64,000 bases of DNA from Streptomyces nigra (GCF_003074055.1 NZ_CP029043.1:2038501-2102500); one strand, 5' to 3'. Positions 1 through 14,360 are shown, numbered from the stretch's first letter. The notes: generated by a model from the sequence alone, not told the origin. A program made the numbers and translations.

Positions 1-279
1 TCGCATCTGGGCGTGACGGATCCGCCCGCGCGGCTGGAGCTGGTGGTCCGCTCGTGGATCTCGCTCGCCGAGTCGACGGCCCTGATCTGGCTGGACGGCC
101 GGCGCATCCCGCGCCGTGAGCTGGAGGTCCAGCTGGTGCACGACTTCGCGGCGCTGGCCGCGGTGAGCGCCGCCCACGACGAGGAGATGGGCGCGTTGCT
201 GCGCGGCGCGCTGGCGGACGAGCCGGCCGACGGCCCGTTCACGGACCTGGTCGGCCGACTGGTCGCGCTGGCGTCGTAG
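1..279 (+). CDS. TetR-family regulator, C-terminal part only
   Basis: The reading frame is open from the first base of the window, so the start and the helix-turn-helix are outside it. The visible 92 residues form the C-terminal helical, ligand-binding half typical of TetR repressors, with an RLELVVRSWISLAE-type helix followed by a short polar segment and a helix ending DLVGRLVALAS. This assignment rests on pattern recognition of the C-terminal domain alone, because no DNA-binding domain can be seen. The next gene is on the opposite strand and ends 20 bp away, so the two converge. Confidence 0.6.
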   Translation, partial: SHLGVTDPPARLELVVRSWISLAESTALIWLDGRRIPRRELEVQLVHDFAALAAVSAAHDEEMGALLRGALADEPADGPFTDLVGRLVALAS

Positions 280-299
280 GGCGAAGCACGCCCTAAGGG

Positions 300-656
300 T
301 CAGCTCTCGTACTTGCGGTACGACGGGTCGAGGTCGCGGACCTCGGCGGAGGCATGCAGCGCGAGCCCGCCGGAGGACTTGACATGGGTGCGCAGCAGGT
401 CGAGGACGGTCTCGGTGAGCCGGGCCTTGGTCTCGTCGCTGCGGCCCGCGAGCAGGCCCAGGGTGACATGGACGACGGCGTGCCCGGCGGTGTCGTCGCC
501 GACCGTGGTGTCCTCGGTGCGGCGGAACTGCGTCTTGCAGGCGGGCGGCTTGGCGGCCGCGATCTCGACGACGGCGGTGTGCAGCGCCCGCGCGAACGCG
601 GGGCGGTCGAAGTCGTCGGCCAGTTCCTGCGAGTAGTCGACGGTGATCTGCGGCAT
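300..656 (-). CDS. 5-carboxymethyl-2-hydroxymuconate isomerase-like protein (CHMI/HpaF family)
   Basis: The 118-residue protein starts MPQITVDYSQ. The N-terminal Met-Pro is the hallmark of the tautomerase superfamily, where Pro2 becomes the catalytic base after Met removal. Length and the later GHAVVHVTLGLLAGRS segment fit the CHMI (HpaF) family, which isomerises 5-carboxymethyl-2-hydroxymuconate in homoprotocatechuate degradation. No other genes of that pathway are nearby, so the real substrate is open. The ATG at 654-656 is chosen because AGGAGC lies 5-6 bp upstream; the frame extends further but into unlikely sequence. It lies 94 bp downstream of pulA on the same strand, behind a strong hairpin, so it probably has its own transcript. 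Confidence 0.7.
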   Translation of the reverse strand: MPQITVDYSQELADDFDRPAFARALHTAVVEIAAAKPPACKTQFRRTEDTTVGDDTAGHAVVHVTLGLLAGRSDETKARLTETVLDLLRTHVKSSGGLALHASAEVRDLDPSYRKYES

Positions 657-702
657 GGGCGCTCCTGTCCTGGTCGGCGGCCCCCACCCTAACCTCGGCG
701 CG

Positions 703-737
703 CGAAGGGGCGGCCCGGTGACCGGACCGCCCCTTCG
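703..737 (-). terminator. Hairpin terminator after pulA
   Basis: An 11-bp perfect stem (CGAAGGGGCGG at 703-713, CCGCCCCTTCG at 727-737) with a 13-nt loop lies 14 bp past the pulA stop and before the CHMI-like gene. The T run (TTTT) follows on the plus-strand side; on the minus strand there is none, which is common in Streptomyces terminators. Confidence 0.75.
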
Positions 738-750
738 TTTTGGCTCGGTG

Positions 751-6150
<5,400 letters not shown>

Positions 6151-6222
6151 AGAGGGGCTCCTTGCGATTGCGGCTCTTCGGGTCCGACCCCGCGCGACCG
6201 TATCGCCGCCGCAACGCTTACA

Positions 6223-6257
6223 GCAAGAGGCTTGAAACCACCGGTAAAAACTTTCAG
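6223..6257 (-). promoter_or_regulatory. Maltose-regulon-like motifs in the pulA promoter
   Basis: Upstream of pulA, GCAAGAGGCTTGAAA (6223-6237) and AACTTTCAG (6249-6257) resemble motifs in front of the neighbouring amylase gene. On the minus strand a possible -35 TTGCTG lies 18 bp from TACGGT, so the motif overlaps the promoter, where a LacI-type repressor would act. Binding by MalR is an inference. Confidence 0.5.
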
Positions 6258-6265
6258 TTGTCCGC

Positions 6266-7651
6266 TCAGCAGCTCGACTTGCCGGCGTATACGGCCAGAG
6301 CCGTGTTCGCGCCCAGCGTGGCGGTCAGCTGACCGGCGGAGTTCACCGTCACGGTGCTGTTGTTCTGCACGTTGCAGTACGTGCCGGCGGGCAGGGACGT
6401 CTGGTACGTACGACTGAGGGAGCCCGACTCGTGGTTGATGGCCACGAAGCCCTTGGAGCCCCGGCCGAACGCGATGGCGTCACCGCCGTTGTCCCACCAG
6501 TTGGTGACGGCCTGGCCGCGGGTGGCGTTGCGGAACGCGACCATGGACTTGATCTCCGGCCAGTTGTGCTGGCACTTCCAGCCGTTCTGCCAGCAGGCGT
6601 TCACCGTGCCGCCGTTGGGCGGTCCGGCGTCGTGGTCGGTGAACTCGTAGCCGGAGTTGATGTCCGGGGCGCCGTAGGGCCAGGCCAGCATGAAGACGTT
6701 GGCCAGCGTGTAGTTGGCGTTGTCCTTGTAGCTGAGCGTGGAGCCGTTGCGCTCGGTGTCGTGGTTGTCGACGAAGACGCCGGCGGACGAGCTGCTCAGA
6801 TAGCCCCAGCCCTCGCCGTAGTTCTTCAGATAGGCGAGGTTCTCGTTGTTGAAGACCCGCTTGAGGTCGTAGGCGTAGCGGAACTCCTGGACGTCGCCGT
6901 TGCGGGTGTACTCGCCCGGCTGGACGGCCTCGCCGGAGCCGTGGATGACCTCCTGCTTCCAGTAGGCGTTCGGGTTGCTCAGACGCGACTTGATGTTCGC
7001 CAGGTCGGCGGTGTCGATGTGCTTGGCCGCGTCGATGCGGAAGCCGTCGACGCCGAGCGACAGCAGGTCGTTCATGTACGTCGCCAGGGCGCCGCGGACG
7101 TAGTCCTCGCCGGTGTCGAGGTCGGCGAGGCCGACGAGCTCGCAGTGCTGGACGTTCCAGCGGTCCTGGTAGTTGCCGATCTGCGCCGTGCAGTCGTCGA
7201 AGTCGTACGACGAGTACAGGCCCGGGTAGTTGTACTTCGTGTACGACGAGCCGCCGGTGCCGGTGCCGTTGCCGGCGGCCATGTGGTTGACGACCGTGTC
7301 GACGACGACCTTCACACCGGCCGCGTGGCAGGTGTTGATCATGTTCTGGAAGGCGGCGCGGTCGCCGAGCCGGCCGGCGATCTTGTAGCTCACCGGCTGG
7401 TACGACGTCCACCACTGCGAGCCCTGTATGTGCTCGGCCGGTGGGGAGACCTGCACGTAGCCGTAGCCGGCGGGGCCGAGGGTGGTGGTGCACTCCTTCG
7501 CCACGGAGGCGAACTTCCACTCGAAGAGGACGGCGGTGACGTCCTTGCTCCCGGGCGGTGAGGCCGCTGCCTCGGTCGGGTGCATGACAAGGGAGGAGGT
7601 GGTGAGGGCCGCCGCGAGCGCGGCCGCCACGGAGAGGGTTCTGCGTGCCAT
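6266..7651 (-). CDS. aml: Secreted alpha-amylase (GH13)
   Basis: The 461-residue protein begins with a signal peptide ([16 protein letters not shown]..., cut after about residue 30). The GH13 catalytic triad is visible: the nucleophile in [10 protein letters not shown] (~residue 204), the acid/base Glu in [10 protein letters not shown] (~233) and the transition-state Asp in [10 protein letters not shown] (~295). Length and the QVSPPAEH segment match actinobacterial and animal-type secreted alpha-amylases. It ends without the C-terminal CBM20 starch-binding domain found in some Streptomyces amylases; the last ~80 residues are the domain C beta-sandwich. It lies 115 bp upstream of pulA on the same strand and has its own promoter region with TTGAA...TTCAA-type repeats, so it is likely maltose-induced and glucose-repressed. 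Confidence 0.93.
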   Translation of the reverse strand: MARRTLSVAAALAAALTTSSLVMHPTEAAASPPGSKDVTAVLFEWKFASVAKECTTTLGPAGYGYVQVSPPAEHIQGSQWWTSYQPVSYKIAGRLGDRAAFQNMINTCHAAGVKVVVDTVVNHMAAGNGTGTGGSSYTKYNYPGLYSSYDFDDCTAQIGNYQDRWNVQHCELVGLADLDTGEDYVRGALATYMNDLLSLGVDGFRIDAAKHIDTADLANIKSRLSNPNAYWKQEVIHGSGEAVQPGEYTRNGDVQEFRYAYDLKRVFNNENLAYLKNYGEGWGYLSSSSAGVFVDNHDTERNGSTLSYKDNANYTLANVFMLAWPYGAPDINSGYEFTDHDAGPPNGGTVNACWQNGWKCQHNWPEIKSMVAFRNATRGQAVTNWWDNGGDAIAFGRGSKGFVAINHESGSLSRTYQTSLPAGTYCNVQNNSTVTVNSAGQLTATLGANTALAVYAGKSSC

Positions 7652-7670
7652 GTGGGGATTTCCTTCACCG

Positions 7671-7697
7671 TTGAAGGCTCTTGCTGAAAACTTTCAA
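7671..7697 (-). promoter_or_regulatory. Operator-like repeat upstream of the alpha-amylase gene
   Basis: TTGAA (7671-7675) and TTCAA (7693-7697) flank CTTGCTGAAAACT, forming an interrupted dyad 20-46 bp upstream of the amylase ATG. Related TTGCTG/TTTCAA elements lie before pulA. This fits the repressor-binding repeats known from Streptomyces amylase promoters; the assignment to MalR is inferred. Confidence 0.55.
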
Positions 7698-7724
7698 CTA
7701 CCTTGCGGTGACGGGAATGTTAAA

Positions 7725-7752
7725 GGCCCGCCGCCTGAAAAGGCAGCGGGCC
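7725..7752 (-). terminator. Rho-independent terminator of aglA
   Basis: On the minus strand GGCCCGCTGCC and GGCGGCGGGCC form an 11-bp stem with one G-T pair and a 6-nt loop, followed by TTTAAC. It lies 37-64 bp past the aglA stop and upstream of the amylase promoter elements, so it insulates the two genes. Confidence 0.85.
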
Positions 7753-7760
7753 GGACGAAC

Positions 7761-7780
7761 TTGCCTGAAAATTCTTGCAG
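7761..7780 (-). promoter_or_regulatory. Distal TTGC-type site between aglA and aml
   Basis: TTGCCTGAAAATTCTTGCAG carries two TTGC cores, like the sites in the malE-malR gap. It sits about 110 bp upstream of the amylase start, just past the aglA stop. It could be a second MalR site allowing looping; only sequence resemblance supports this. Confidence 0.4.
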
Positions 7781-7788
7781 GAAGGCCG

Positions 7789-9471
7789 TCAGGAGGCCGT
7801 GGACCACCACACCGTGGTGTCGGCCGGCAGCTTCGCCTCACCGTCCGTCTCGGTGATCTCACCGCTGGCGAGCAGCAGCCGCCCGTACGCGGGGATCGTC
7901 ACCGACTCGGTGCCGGTGTTCGCCACGCAGACGAACTCCCCACGCCGGAAGGCGAGGACGCCCTCGGGCGCCCGCAGCCACTCCACCTCGTCCCCGGCGC
8001 CGAGGTCGGGGTGGGCGCGGCGGGCGGCCAGCGCGGCCCGGTACAGCTCCAGGGTGGAGTCCGGGTCGCCGGTCTGGGCCTCGACGCTCAGCTCGCCCCA
8101 GCCCGCCGGCTGCGGCAGCCAGCTGCCGCCCGCGCCGAAGCCGTACGACGATCCGGCACGCGTCCACGGGATCGGCACCCGGCAGCCGTCGCGGAAGCCG
8201 TCCTGGCCCTCGCCGCGGAAGTACGCCGGGTCCTGGCGCACGTCGTCCGGCAGGTCGACGACGTCCGGCAGGCCGAGCTCCTCGCCCTGGTAGACGTACG
8301 CGGAGCCGGGCAGGGCCAGCATCAGCAGGGTGGCCGCGCGGGCGCGGCGCAGGCCCAGGGCGCGGTCGCCGGCGGTGCGGATCTGGGTGCCGAGGCCGGG
8401 CGGGTTGGCGAAGCGGGTGGCGTGCCGGGTGACGTCGTGGTTGGAGAGCACCCAGGTGGCGGGGGCGCCGACCGGGCGCATCGCCTCCAGGGTGCGGTCG
8501 ACGACCTCGCGCAGCTCTCGCGCGTCCCAGGCGGCCGACAGGTACTGGAAGTTGAACGCCTGGTGCAGCTCGTCGGGGCGGACGTAGTTGGCCGTGCGCT
8601 CGACGGTCGGGGTCCACGCCTCGGCGACGAAGATGCGCTCGCCGGAGTACTCGTCGAGGATGAGCCGCCACTGGCGGTAGATGTCGTGGACGCCGTCCTG
8701 GTCGAAGAACGGCATGACATCGTTGCCCAGCAGTTTGAGCTGATCGTGGTTTCCAAGGTCGGGCAGGCCTTCGGCCTTCACCATGCCGTGGGCGACGTCG
8801 ATCCGGAAGCCGTCGACGCCCATGTCCAGCCAGAAGCGCAGGATCGAGCGGAACTCGTCGGAGACCGCCGGGTGCTCCCAGTTGAAGTCGGGCTGTTCGG
8901 GCGCGAAGAGGTGCAGGTACCACTCGCCGGGGGTGCCGTCGGGCTCGGTGACCCGGGTCCAGGCGGGGCCGCCGAAGATGGACTCCCAGTCGTTCGGCGG
9001 GAGTTCGCCGTTCGCGCCCTTGCCGGGGCGGAAGTGGTAGCGGTCGCGCAGCGGCGAGCCGGGGCCGTCGGCGAGGGCGCGCTTGAACCACTCGTGCTGG
9101 TCCGAGGAGTGGTTGGGGACCAGGTCGACGATGATCCGCAGGCCCAGCTCACGGGCGTCCCGGATCAGCGCGTCGGCGTCCAGCAGATTGCCGAACATGG
9201 GATCGACGGCCCGGTAGTCGGCGACGTCGTAGCCGGCGTCGGCCTGCGGGGAGGCGTAGAAGGGGCTGAGCCATACGGCGTCGACGCCGAGGTCGCGCAG
9301 GTACGGCAGGCGGGAACGGATGCCTTCCAGGTCGCCCATGCCGTCGCCGTTGCTGTCGGCGAAGCTGCGCGGGTAGACCTGGTAGATCACCGCGTCGCGC
9401 CACCAGTCACGGCGCTTGGCGACGGTGGCGACGGCAGCGGTCTCGGCCGGGGCGGTGGGGTACTGGCTCAT
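7789..9471 (-). CDS. aglA: Alpha-glucosidase (GH13 oligo-1,6-glucosidase/alpha-glucosidase type)
   Basis: The 560-residue protein has no signal peptide and should be cytoplasmic. GH13 region I is seen in DLVPNHSSDQH, the nucleophile in GFRIDVAHG (~residue 220), the Glu in IFVAEAWTP (~284) and the last Asp in SNHDVTRH (~344). The N-terminal WWRDAVIYQVYPRSFADSNGDG is the standard entry to this subfamily. It should release glucose from imported maltose and maltodextrins. It follows malEFG on the same strand with a 160-bp gap containing a long inverted repeat, so it may be expressed both by read-through and from its own promoter. The start is the first ATG and gives a family-typical length. Confidence 0.9.
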   Translation of the reverse strand: MSQYPTAPAETAAVATVAKRRDWWRDAVIYQVYPRSFADSNGDGMGDLEGIRSRLPYLRDLGVDAVWLSPFYASPQADAGYDVADYRAVDPMFGNLLDADALIRDARELGLRIIVDLVPNHSSDQHEWFKRALADGPGSPLRDRYHFRPGKGANGELPPNDWESIFGGPAWTRVTEPDGTPGEWYLHLFAPEQPDFNWEHPAVSDEFRSILRFWLDMGVDGFRIDVAHGMVKAEGLPDLGNHDQLKLLGNDVMPFFDQDGVHDIYRQWRLILDEYSGERIFVAEAWTPTVERTANYVRPDELHQAFNFQYLSAAWDARELREVVDRTLEAMRPVGAPATWVLSNHDVTRHATRFANPPGLGTQIRTAGDRALGLRRARAATLLMLALPGSAYVYQGEELGLPDVVDLPDDVRQDPAYFRGEGQDGFRDGCRVPIPWTRAGSSYGFGAGGSWLPQPAGWGELSVEAQTGDPDSTLELYRAALAARRAHPDLGAGDEVEWLRAPEGVLAFRRGEFVCVANTGTESVTIPAYGRLLLASGEITETDGEAKLPADTTVWWSTAS

Positions 9472-9565
9472 GGCTTCCTTGATGCGGTGGGGGTCTCACG
9501 CCCGGACGGTGTCACGGGCGGAGAAGGAGTCAGTCGTTCTGGGTCGTGCGCGCGGCGGCGGACGA

Positions 9566-9615
9566 CGAGGCGGCCGCAGTGACAGCGGGGTCGGATGGAC
9601 ACGGCGGCCGCCTCG
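9566..9615 (-). terminator. Inverted repeat between malG and aglA
   Basis: CGAGGCGGCCGC (9566-9577) pairs perfectly with GCGGCCGCCTCG (9604-9615) around a 26-nt loop. The stem lies 17 bp past the malG stop. It may end malEFG transcripts or act as an attenuating stem that lowers aglA expression relative to the transporter. Confidence 0.6.
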
Positions 9616-9631
9616 GGTTCTCGGGGCCGGC

Positions 9632-10543
9632 TCAGCCCTTCGTGCCACCGGCGGTGAGGCCGGTGACCAGGTTCTTCTGCACGAGGTAGAAGAAGAGGGA
9701 GACCGGTATCGCGATGAGCACCGCCGTGGCCGCCATGAGGTTGCGCTGGGCGTCGTGCTCGCTGACGAAGCTCTGCAGACCGACGGCGAGCGTGTACTTC
9801 TCGTCGTCGAGCAGGAAGGTGGTCGCGAAGGCCACCTCGCCGAAGGCGGTGATGAAGCTGTAGAACGCGGCGACCGCGAGGCCCGGCTTGGCGAGCGGCA
9901 GGATCAGCCGCGCGAAGGTGCCGAACGGGGTGAGGCCGTCGACGCGCCCGGCCTCGTCGATCTCGAACGGGATGGTGTCGAAGTAGCCCTTGAGCAGCCA
10001 GGCGCAGTACGGCACCGCGGTCGAGCAGTAGACGATGATCAGGCCGAGGTAGGTGTCGATGAGGCCCAGGTCCGAGAGGATCTGGTACATCGGCACGATC
10101 AGCACGGCGATCGGGAACATCTGGGTGACCAGCAGCACCCACATGAACTTCCGGTAGCCCGGGAAGCGCATACGGGAGACCGCGTAGCCGGTGGTGGCGG
10201 CGATCAGGACGCCGATCACGGTGGTGCCCAGCGACACGATCAGCGAACTCTTCAGCCAGTCGAAGAAGTTCGTGTGCTGCAGGACGAACGCGTAGTTGTC
10301 GAACGTCATCTTGGACCAGATGCGCTCGGGGTGCAGATAGTCGTCCTTGTCCGGTCCCAGTGACAGGAACACCAGCCACAGGACGGGGAACAGGGCGATC
10401 AGGCTCGCGACGGTGAGCATGCCGTGGGAGGCGAGGGAGCCGGCGAAGCCCGTCTCGCCGCGCCGCCGGGTGCGCCGGGGCGGCTTGGCCGGGCTCTCCG
10501 GTTCGGTCACCGCGGCGGAGGTCTGGGCTGTGGTGGTACTCAT
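9632..10543 (-). CDS. malG: Maltose/maltodextrin ABC transporter permease MalG
   Basis: The 303-residue inner-membrane permease has six predicted membrane segments and the cytoplasmic EAA loop (EIDEAGRVDGLTPFGTFARL) that docks on the ATPase. A basic N-terminal tail of about 30 residues precedes the first membrane helix. The start at 10541-10543 is fixed by AGGAG 6 bp upstream; the open frame continues much further upstream but overlaps malF. It follows malF by 14 bp, so the two are co-translated. No MalK-like ATPase is encoded here; in Streptomyces the shared ATPase MsiK encoded elsewhere normally energises this importer. Confidence 0.95.
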   Translation of the reverse strand: MSTTTAQTSAAVTEPESPAKPPRRTRRRGETGFAGSLASHGMLTVASLIALFPVLWLVFLSLGPDKDDYLHPERIWSKMTFDNYAFVLQHTNFFDWLKSSLIVSLGTTVIGVLIAATTGYAVSRMRFPGYRKFMWVLLVTQMFPIAVLIVPMYQILSDLGLIDTYLGLIIVYCSTAVPYCAWLLKGYFDTIPFEIDEAGRVDGLTPFGTFARLILPLAKPGLAVAAFYSFITAFGEVAFATTFLLDDEKYTLAVGLQSFVSEHDAQRNLMAATAVLIAIPVSLFFYLVQKNLVTGLTAGGTKG

Positions 10544-10557
10544 GAAGAACTCCTGCC

Positions 10558-11562
10558 TCAGATCGCGAGCTGCTGCTCGTTGCGGTTCAGCCAGCGGCGG
10601 TAGAACGAGGTGAAGACGATCAGGATGCCCAGCAGCAGGATGCCGTAGGCGGCGGACTGGGCGAAGTCGCGCGGTTGCTGTCCGAAGCCGAGGTAGTAGG
10701 CCCAGGTGACGAGGATCTGCGCGTCCGGCGCGGTGTTGCCGAAGAGCAGGAAGATCACGGCGAACTGGTTGAACGTCCAGATGATGCCGAGCAGGACGAC
10801 GGTGGAGCTGACGGTCCGCAGGCCGGGCAGGGTGACGTAGCGGAAGCGCTGCCAGGCGCTGGCGCCGTCCATCTCCGCGGCCTCGTAGAGGGAGGCGTCG
10901 ATGGACTGCAGGCCGCCGAGCAGGGAGACCATCATGAACGGCACACCGCACCAGGTGTTGACCATGATCGCCGCGAACCGCTGCCAGAAGGTGTCCTCCA
11001 GCCACAGCGGCGTCGGCAGGTGCAGGGACTCCAGCGCGGCGTTGATGATGCCGCCGTCCGCGAGCATGAACCGCCAGCCGAACACGGTGACGAAGGTCGG
11101 CACGGCCCACGGCAGGACCAGGATCAGGCGGTAGAGGGTGCGGCCGCGCAGCTTCTGGTTGAGCAGCAGCGCGAGGCCGAGGCCGATCGTGTAGTGCAGG
11201 GCCACACAGGCGGCCGTCCACACGATCGTCCAGATGAAGTGCGACCAGAAGCGGTCGTAGGAGGTCTCGCCCCAGAGGATGTCGGCGTAGTTGTCGAGGC
11301 CGATGAACTTGTACGTCGCCTCGATCTCGTTGGCGCCGATCGTGCGCGCCGTGTTGAGGCTGTTGGCGTCGGTCAGCGTCAGGTACAGACCGTAGGCCAG
11401 CGGGTACAGCACGAGGATGCCGAGCACGACGACCACCGGGGTGATCATCGCGTACGCGTACCAGTGCTTCTGGTAGCTGTTCCTCAGGCGCTGCCCGAGC
11501 CCTGGCCGGGGCGCACGGTCACCGCGGCGCTTGCCGGTCGCGCGGTCGATGGCGACTGTCAT
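10558..11562 (-). CDS. malF: Maltose/maltodextrin ABC transporter permease MalF
   Basis: The 334-residue permease has a hydrophilic N-terminus (about 35 residues), then six membrane segments, with the EAA motif in SLYEAAEMDGASAWQRFRYV. It lacks the large periplasmic P2 loop of the E. coli protein, as is usual for Gram-positive sugar importers. It lies between malE (110 bp upstream) and malG (14 bp downstream). It pairs with MalG to form the channel for maltodextrins delivered by the MalE lipoprotein. Confidence 0.95.
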   Translation of the reverse strand: MTVAIDRATGKRRGDRAPRPGLGQRLRNSYQKHWYAYAMITPVVVVLGILVLYPLAYGLYLTLTDANSLNTARTIGANEIEATYKFIGLDNYADILWGETSYDRFWSHFIWTIVWTAACVALHYTIGLGLALLLNQKLRGRTLYRLILVLPWAVPTFVTVFGWRFMLADGGIINAALESLHLPTPLWLEDTFWQRFAAIMVNTWCGVPFMMVSLLGGLQSIDASLYEAAEMDGASAWQRFRYVTLPGLRTVSSTVVLLGIIWTFNQFAVIFLLFGNTAPDAQILVTWAYYLGFGQQPRDFAQSAAYGILLLGILIVFTSFYRRWLNRNEQQLAI

Positions 11563-11672
11563 GGTTCGACACCTTCTGGGAGTTCAGGAAGTCCGCGGTC
11601 GGGACCCGTGGGACGGCCGGGCGGCCGCCGGATCGCCTGCCCCAACAGGGCGGTCCGGCGGCCGCGCGGGGC

Positions 11673-12944
11673 TCACTTGCTGAAGTCGGGCACCAGCTTG
11701 GCGATGGACGTCTCGGCCGTGCTCAGGCCCTTGTCCAGGGACACCTTGCCACCCGCGATCTTGGGCAGCTCGGTGTCGAGCGGACCCCACAGGGAGCTGT
11801 ACTCCGGCAGCGCGGGACGCGGCTGGGCGGCGGACAGGACGCCTTGGTAGCCGGCGATGCCCGGGTCGGCCTTGACCTGCTCGGTGTAGGCGTCGTCACG
11901 GGTGGGCAGCGTGCTGTTCTTCAGCGCGATGGTCTCCTGCGACTTCGCCGACGTCATGAACTTGACGAACTTCAGCGCGGCCTTCTGGTGGGCCTCGTCG
12001 GAGCCGGCGTAGACCGAGAGGTTGTGGCCGCCGGTCGGGGCGCCCGCCTTGCCGGACGAGCCGGCCGGGACGGTGGCGATGCCGAGGTTCGACTTGTCCT
12101 TGAACGCCGAGCCCTTGTAGAAGTTCGTGATCTCCCAGGGGCCCTGGACGATCGCGGCGACCTTGCCGTTGACGAACGCGTCCTGGATGTGGGCGTACGC
12201 GTCGGCGGTCGTGTCGGCCTTGTGCAGGCCCTTGCCGTCGAACAGGCTCAGCCAGGTGCCGTACGCCTTCTTCGCCTCGGGCGAGTTGACGGTGATCTTC
12301 TTGGCGTCGGCGTCGACGGTGTCGGTGCCCTCGCCGTAGAGGAAGGACTGGGCGTAGTAGGCCTGGGTCGAGCCCCAGTAGCCGTCGACGCCGGTCTTGC
12401 CCTTGATCGTGGCGGCGGCCTTCTTGAGGTCGTCCCAGGTCTTGGGGGCCTCGGTGATGCCGGCCTTCTCGAACAGCGCCTTGTTGTAGACGAGCGCGAG
12501 CGTGTCCGTGACGAAGGGGACGCCGTACGTCTTGCCCTCGTACTTGGCCTGCTCCAGCAGGTTGGACTTGAACTTGTCCTGCTCGGCGAGGGCCTCGGTG
12601 CCGTCCAGCGGCAGGAAGAAGCTCTTCTTCGCGAAGGCCGGGGTCCAGCCGACCTCGGACCGCAGGATGTCCGGCGCGCCCTTCGAACCGGCGGCGGTGT
12701 CGAACTTGTTCTGCGCCTGGTCGAAGGGGACGTTGACGTACTTGACCTTGATGTCCTTGTTGGCGGCCTCGAACTCCTTGACCAAGGCCTGGTACGTCGG
12801 CGCCTCGTTGGTGGCGTTGGAGGTGTCCCACCAGGTGATGGTCACCGGACCGCTCGAGTCGCTGCCACTGTCGTCCCCGCCGCAGGCCGTCGCCGCGAGG
12901 GCGAGGGACGCCACCAGCGCGGTGGCCGCTATGCCACGCCGCAT
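11673..12944 (-). CDS. malE: Maltose/maltodextrin-binding lipoprotein MalE
   Basis: This 423-residue extracellular solute-binding protein (family 1) begins with a lipoprotein signal peptide ending LAATACGG, where the Cys (about residue 21) would be lipidated. A Gly/Ser/Asp linker leads into VTITWWDTSNA. The start at 12942-12944 is preceded by AAGGAG at a good distance; upstream extension of the frame is not supported. It is the first gene of malEFG and is divergent from malR across a 288-bp region with several TTGCA/GCAAG repeats, so it is probably the main MalR-controlled promoter. Confidence 0.95.
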   Translation of the reverse strand: MRRGIAATALVASLALAATACGGDDSGSDSSGPVTITWWDTSNATNEAPTYQALVKEFEAANKDIKVKYVNVPFDQAQNKFDTAAGSKGAPDILRSEVGWTPAFAKKSFFLPLDGTEALAEQDKFKSNLLEQAKYEGKTYGVPFVTDTLALVYNKALFEKAGITEAPKTWDDLKKAAATIKGKTGVDGYWGSTQAYYAQSFLYGEGTDTVDADAKKITVNSPEAKKAYGTWLSLFDGKGLHKADTTADAYAHIQDAFVNGKVAAIVQGPWEITNFYKGSAFKDKSNLGIATVPAGSSGKAGAPTGGHNLSVYAGSDEAHQKAALKFVKFMTSAKSQETIALKNSTLPTRDDAYTEQVKADPGIAGYQGVLSAAQPRPALPEYSSLWGPLDTELPKIAGGKVSLDKGLSTAETSIAKLVPDFSK

Positions 12945-13067
12945 GAGTTCTCCTTGAGGGTGAAAGCCCGTGTGATGCGGGGGCGGCCCCGTCTGCCGGC
13001 CCCTGCTGTCGTGCCGACTGCGCCTTTGCGGCCGCCGGGCGACGTGAACGTAACAGCGATGCAATCC

Positions 13068-13100
13068 TTGCGAAAGACCTTGCAGCAAAAAAGTGCAAGG
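13068..13100 (-). promoter_or_regulatory. MalR-type operator in front of malE
   Basis: CCTTGCA (13078-13084) and TGCAAGG (13094-13100) form a perfect 7-bp inverted repeat with a 9-nt spacer, and a further TTGCG lies at 13068. The site is about 130 bp upstream of malE. The shape suits a LacI-family repressor, and the adjacent divergent gene encodes one. Binding is inferred. Confidence 0.65.
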
Positions 13101-13183
13101 GAACACGGAAGTTATCCCGGCGTGACCGTCCAGCGACCGCTGTGAGACGCTTCCTTACAGGGGTGGAGCGGTACGCGGTCCAC

Positions 13184-13210
13184 TTGTGCAAGACTCTGCA
13201 AGCTCTTGCC
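13184..13210 (+). promoter_or_regulatory. MalR-type operator in front of malR
   Basis: TGCAAG is repeated with a 10-bp period from 13187 and the stretch ends in the palindrome GCAAGCTCTTGC (13198-13209). It lies 23-50 bp upstream of the malR ATG and suggests autoregulation. Confidence 0.6.
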
Positions 13211-13232
13211 ATGACTTCCACGAGGGAGCGCG

Positions 13233-14360
13233 ATGACGCAGCAGCCCCGCACGGGCCGGCCAACGGGTCGCCCTCGGCGTCCGATTGGTGTGCAAGGCGG
13301 CATACGACAGGTACAGTCCAGTGCCGTGACCACGAGGCTTGCCGACATCGCTGCTCAGGCGGGGGTGAGCGAAGCGACCGTCAGCCGCGTCCTCAACGGG
13401 AAGCCCGGCGTCGCCGCCACCACTCGCCAGTCCGTGCTGGCCGCACTCGACGTGCTCGGCTACGAGCGTCCGGTGCGGCTCCGCCAGCGCAGCGAGGGCC
13501 TGGTCGGCCTGATCACACCCGAGCTGGAGAACCCGATATTCCCGGCGCTCGCCCAGGTCATCGGCCAGGCCCTGACGCGTCAGGGCTATACGCCCGTGCT
13601 GGCGACACAGACGCCCGGCGGGTCCACGGAGGACGAGCTCACCGAGATGCTCGTGGACCGCGGGGTCGCGGGCATCATCTATGTCTCCGGTCTGCACGCG
13701 GACACCACCGCGGACATGCAGCGCTACGAGCGGCTGCGTGCGCAGGGCGTCCCCTTCGTCCTCGTCGACGGCTTCTCCCCCAAGGTGCAGGCGCCGTTCA
13801 TCTCCCCCGACGACCGGGCGGCGATGGCGCTGGCGGTGACCCACCTCGCCTCCCTCGGGCACACCCGGATCGGACTGGCCCTCGGCCCGAAGCGGTTCGT
13901 GCCGGTGCAGCGGAAGATCGAGGGGTTCGTCCGGACCGTCCAGGACCAGCTGAACCTGCCGCCGGACGTCGTGGAGCGCGACCTGGTGCAGCACTCGCTC
14001 TACACCCTGGAGGGCGGGCAGGCCGCCGCGACCGCCCTCATCGCGCGCGACTGCACGGCCGTCGTCTGCGCCAGCGACATGATGGCGCTGGGCGCGATAC
14101 GCGCGGCCCGGCAGCAGGGCCTCGAGGTCCCCACCGACATCTCGGTCGTGGGCTTCGACGACTCCCCGCTGATCGCCTTCACCGACCCGCCGCTCACCAC
14201 GGTCCGCAAGCCGGTCCCGGCCATGGGCCAGGCCGCCGTCCGCACGCTGCTCGAGGAGATCGGCGGAACCCCGGCCCCGCACAGCGAGTTCGTGTTCATG
14301 CCGGAGCTGGTCGTACGCGGTTCGACGGCGTCGGCGCCCGGCGACCGGGCGCGCCCCTAG
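13233..14360 (+). CDS. malR: LacI-family maltose regulon repressor MalR
   Basis: An N-terminal helix-turn-helix (TRLADIAAQAGVSEATVSRVLNG in two parts) is followed by the periplasmic-binding-protein-like effector domain (GLITPELENPIFPALAQVIG through VVGFDDSPLIAFTDPPLTTV). Divergence from malE and operator-like repeats identify it as the maltose repressor. Two starts are possible. ATG 13233 has GGGAG upstream and gives 375 residues with a basic 31-residue tail. GTG 13326 gives 344 residues, which from memory is the length of the S. coelicolor protein, but it has no clear Shine-Dalgarno sequence. The shorter form starts directly at the helix-turn-helix. Confidence 0.9.
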   Translation: MTQQPRTGRPTGRPRRPIGVQGGIRQVQSSAVTTRLADIAAQAGVSEATVSRVLNGKPGVAATTRQSVLAALDVLGYERPVRLRQRSEGLVGLITPELENPIFPALAQVIGQALTRQGYTPVLATQTPGGSTEDELTEMLVDRGVAGIIYVSGLHADTTADMQRYERLRAQGVPFVLVDGFSPKVQAPFISPDDRAAMALAVTHLASLGHTRIGLALGPKRFVPVQRKIEGFVRTVQDQLNLPPDVVERDLVQHSLYTLEGGQAAATALIARDCTAVVCASDMMALGAIRAARQQGLEVPTDISVVGFDDSPLIAFTDPPLTTVRKPVPAMGQAAVRTLLEEIGGTPAPHSEFVFMPELVVRGSTASAPGDRARP

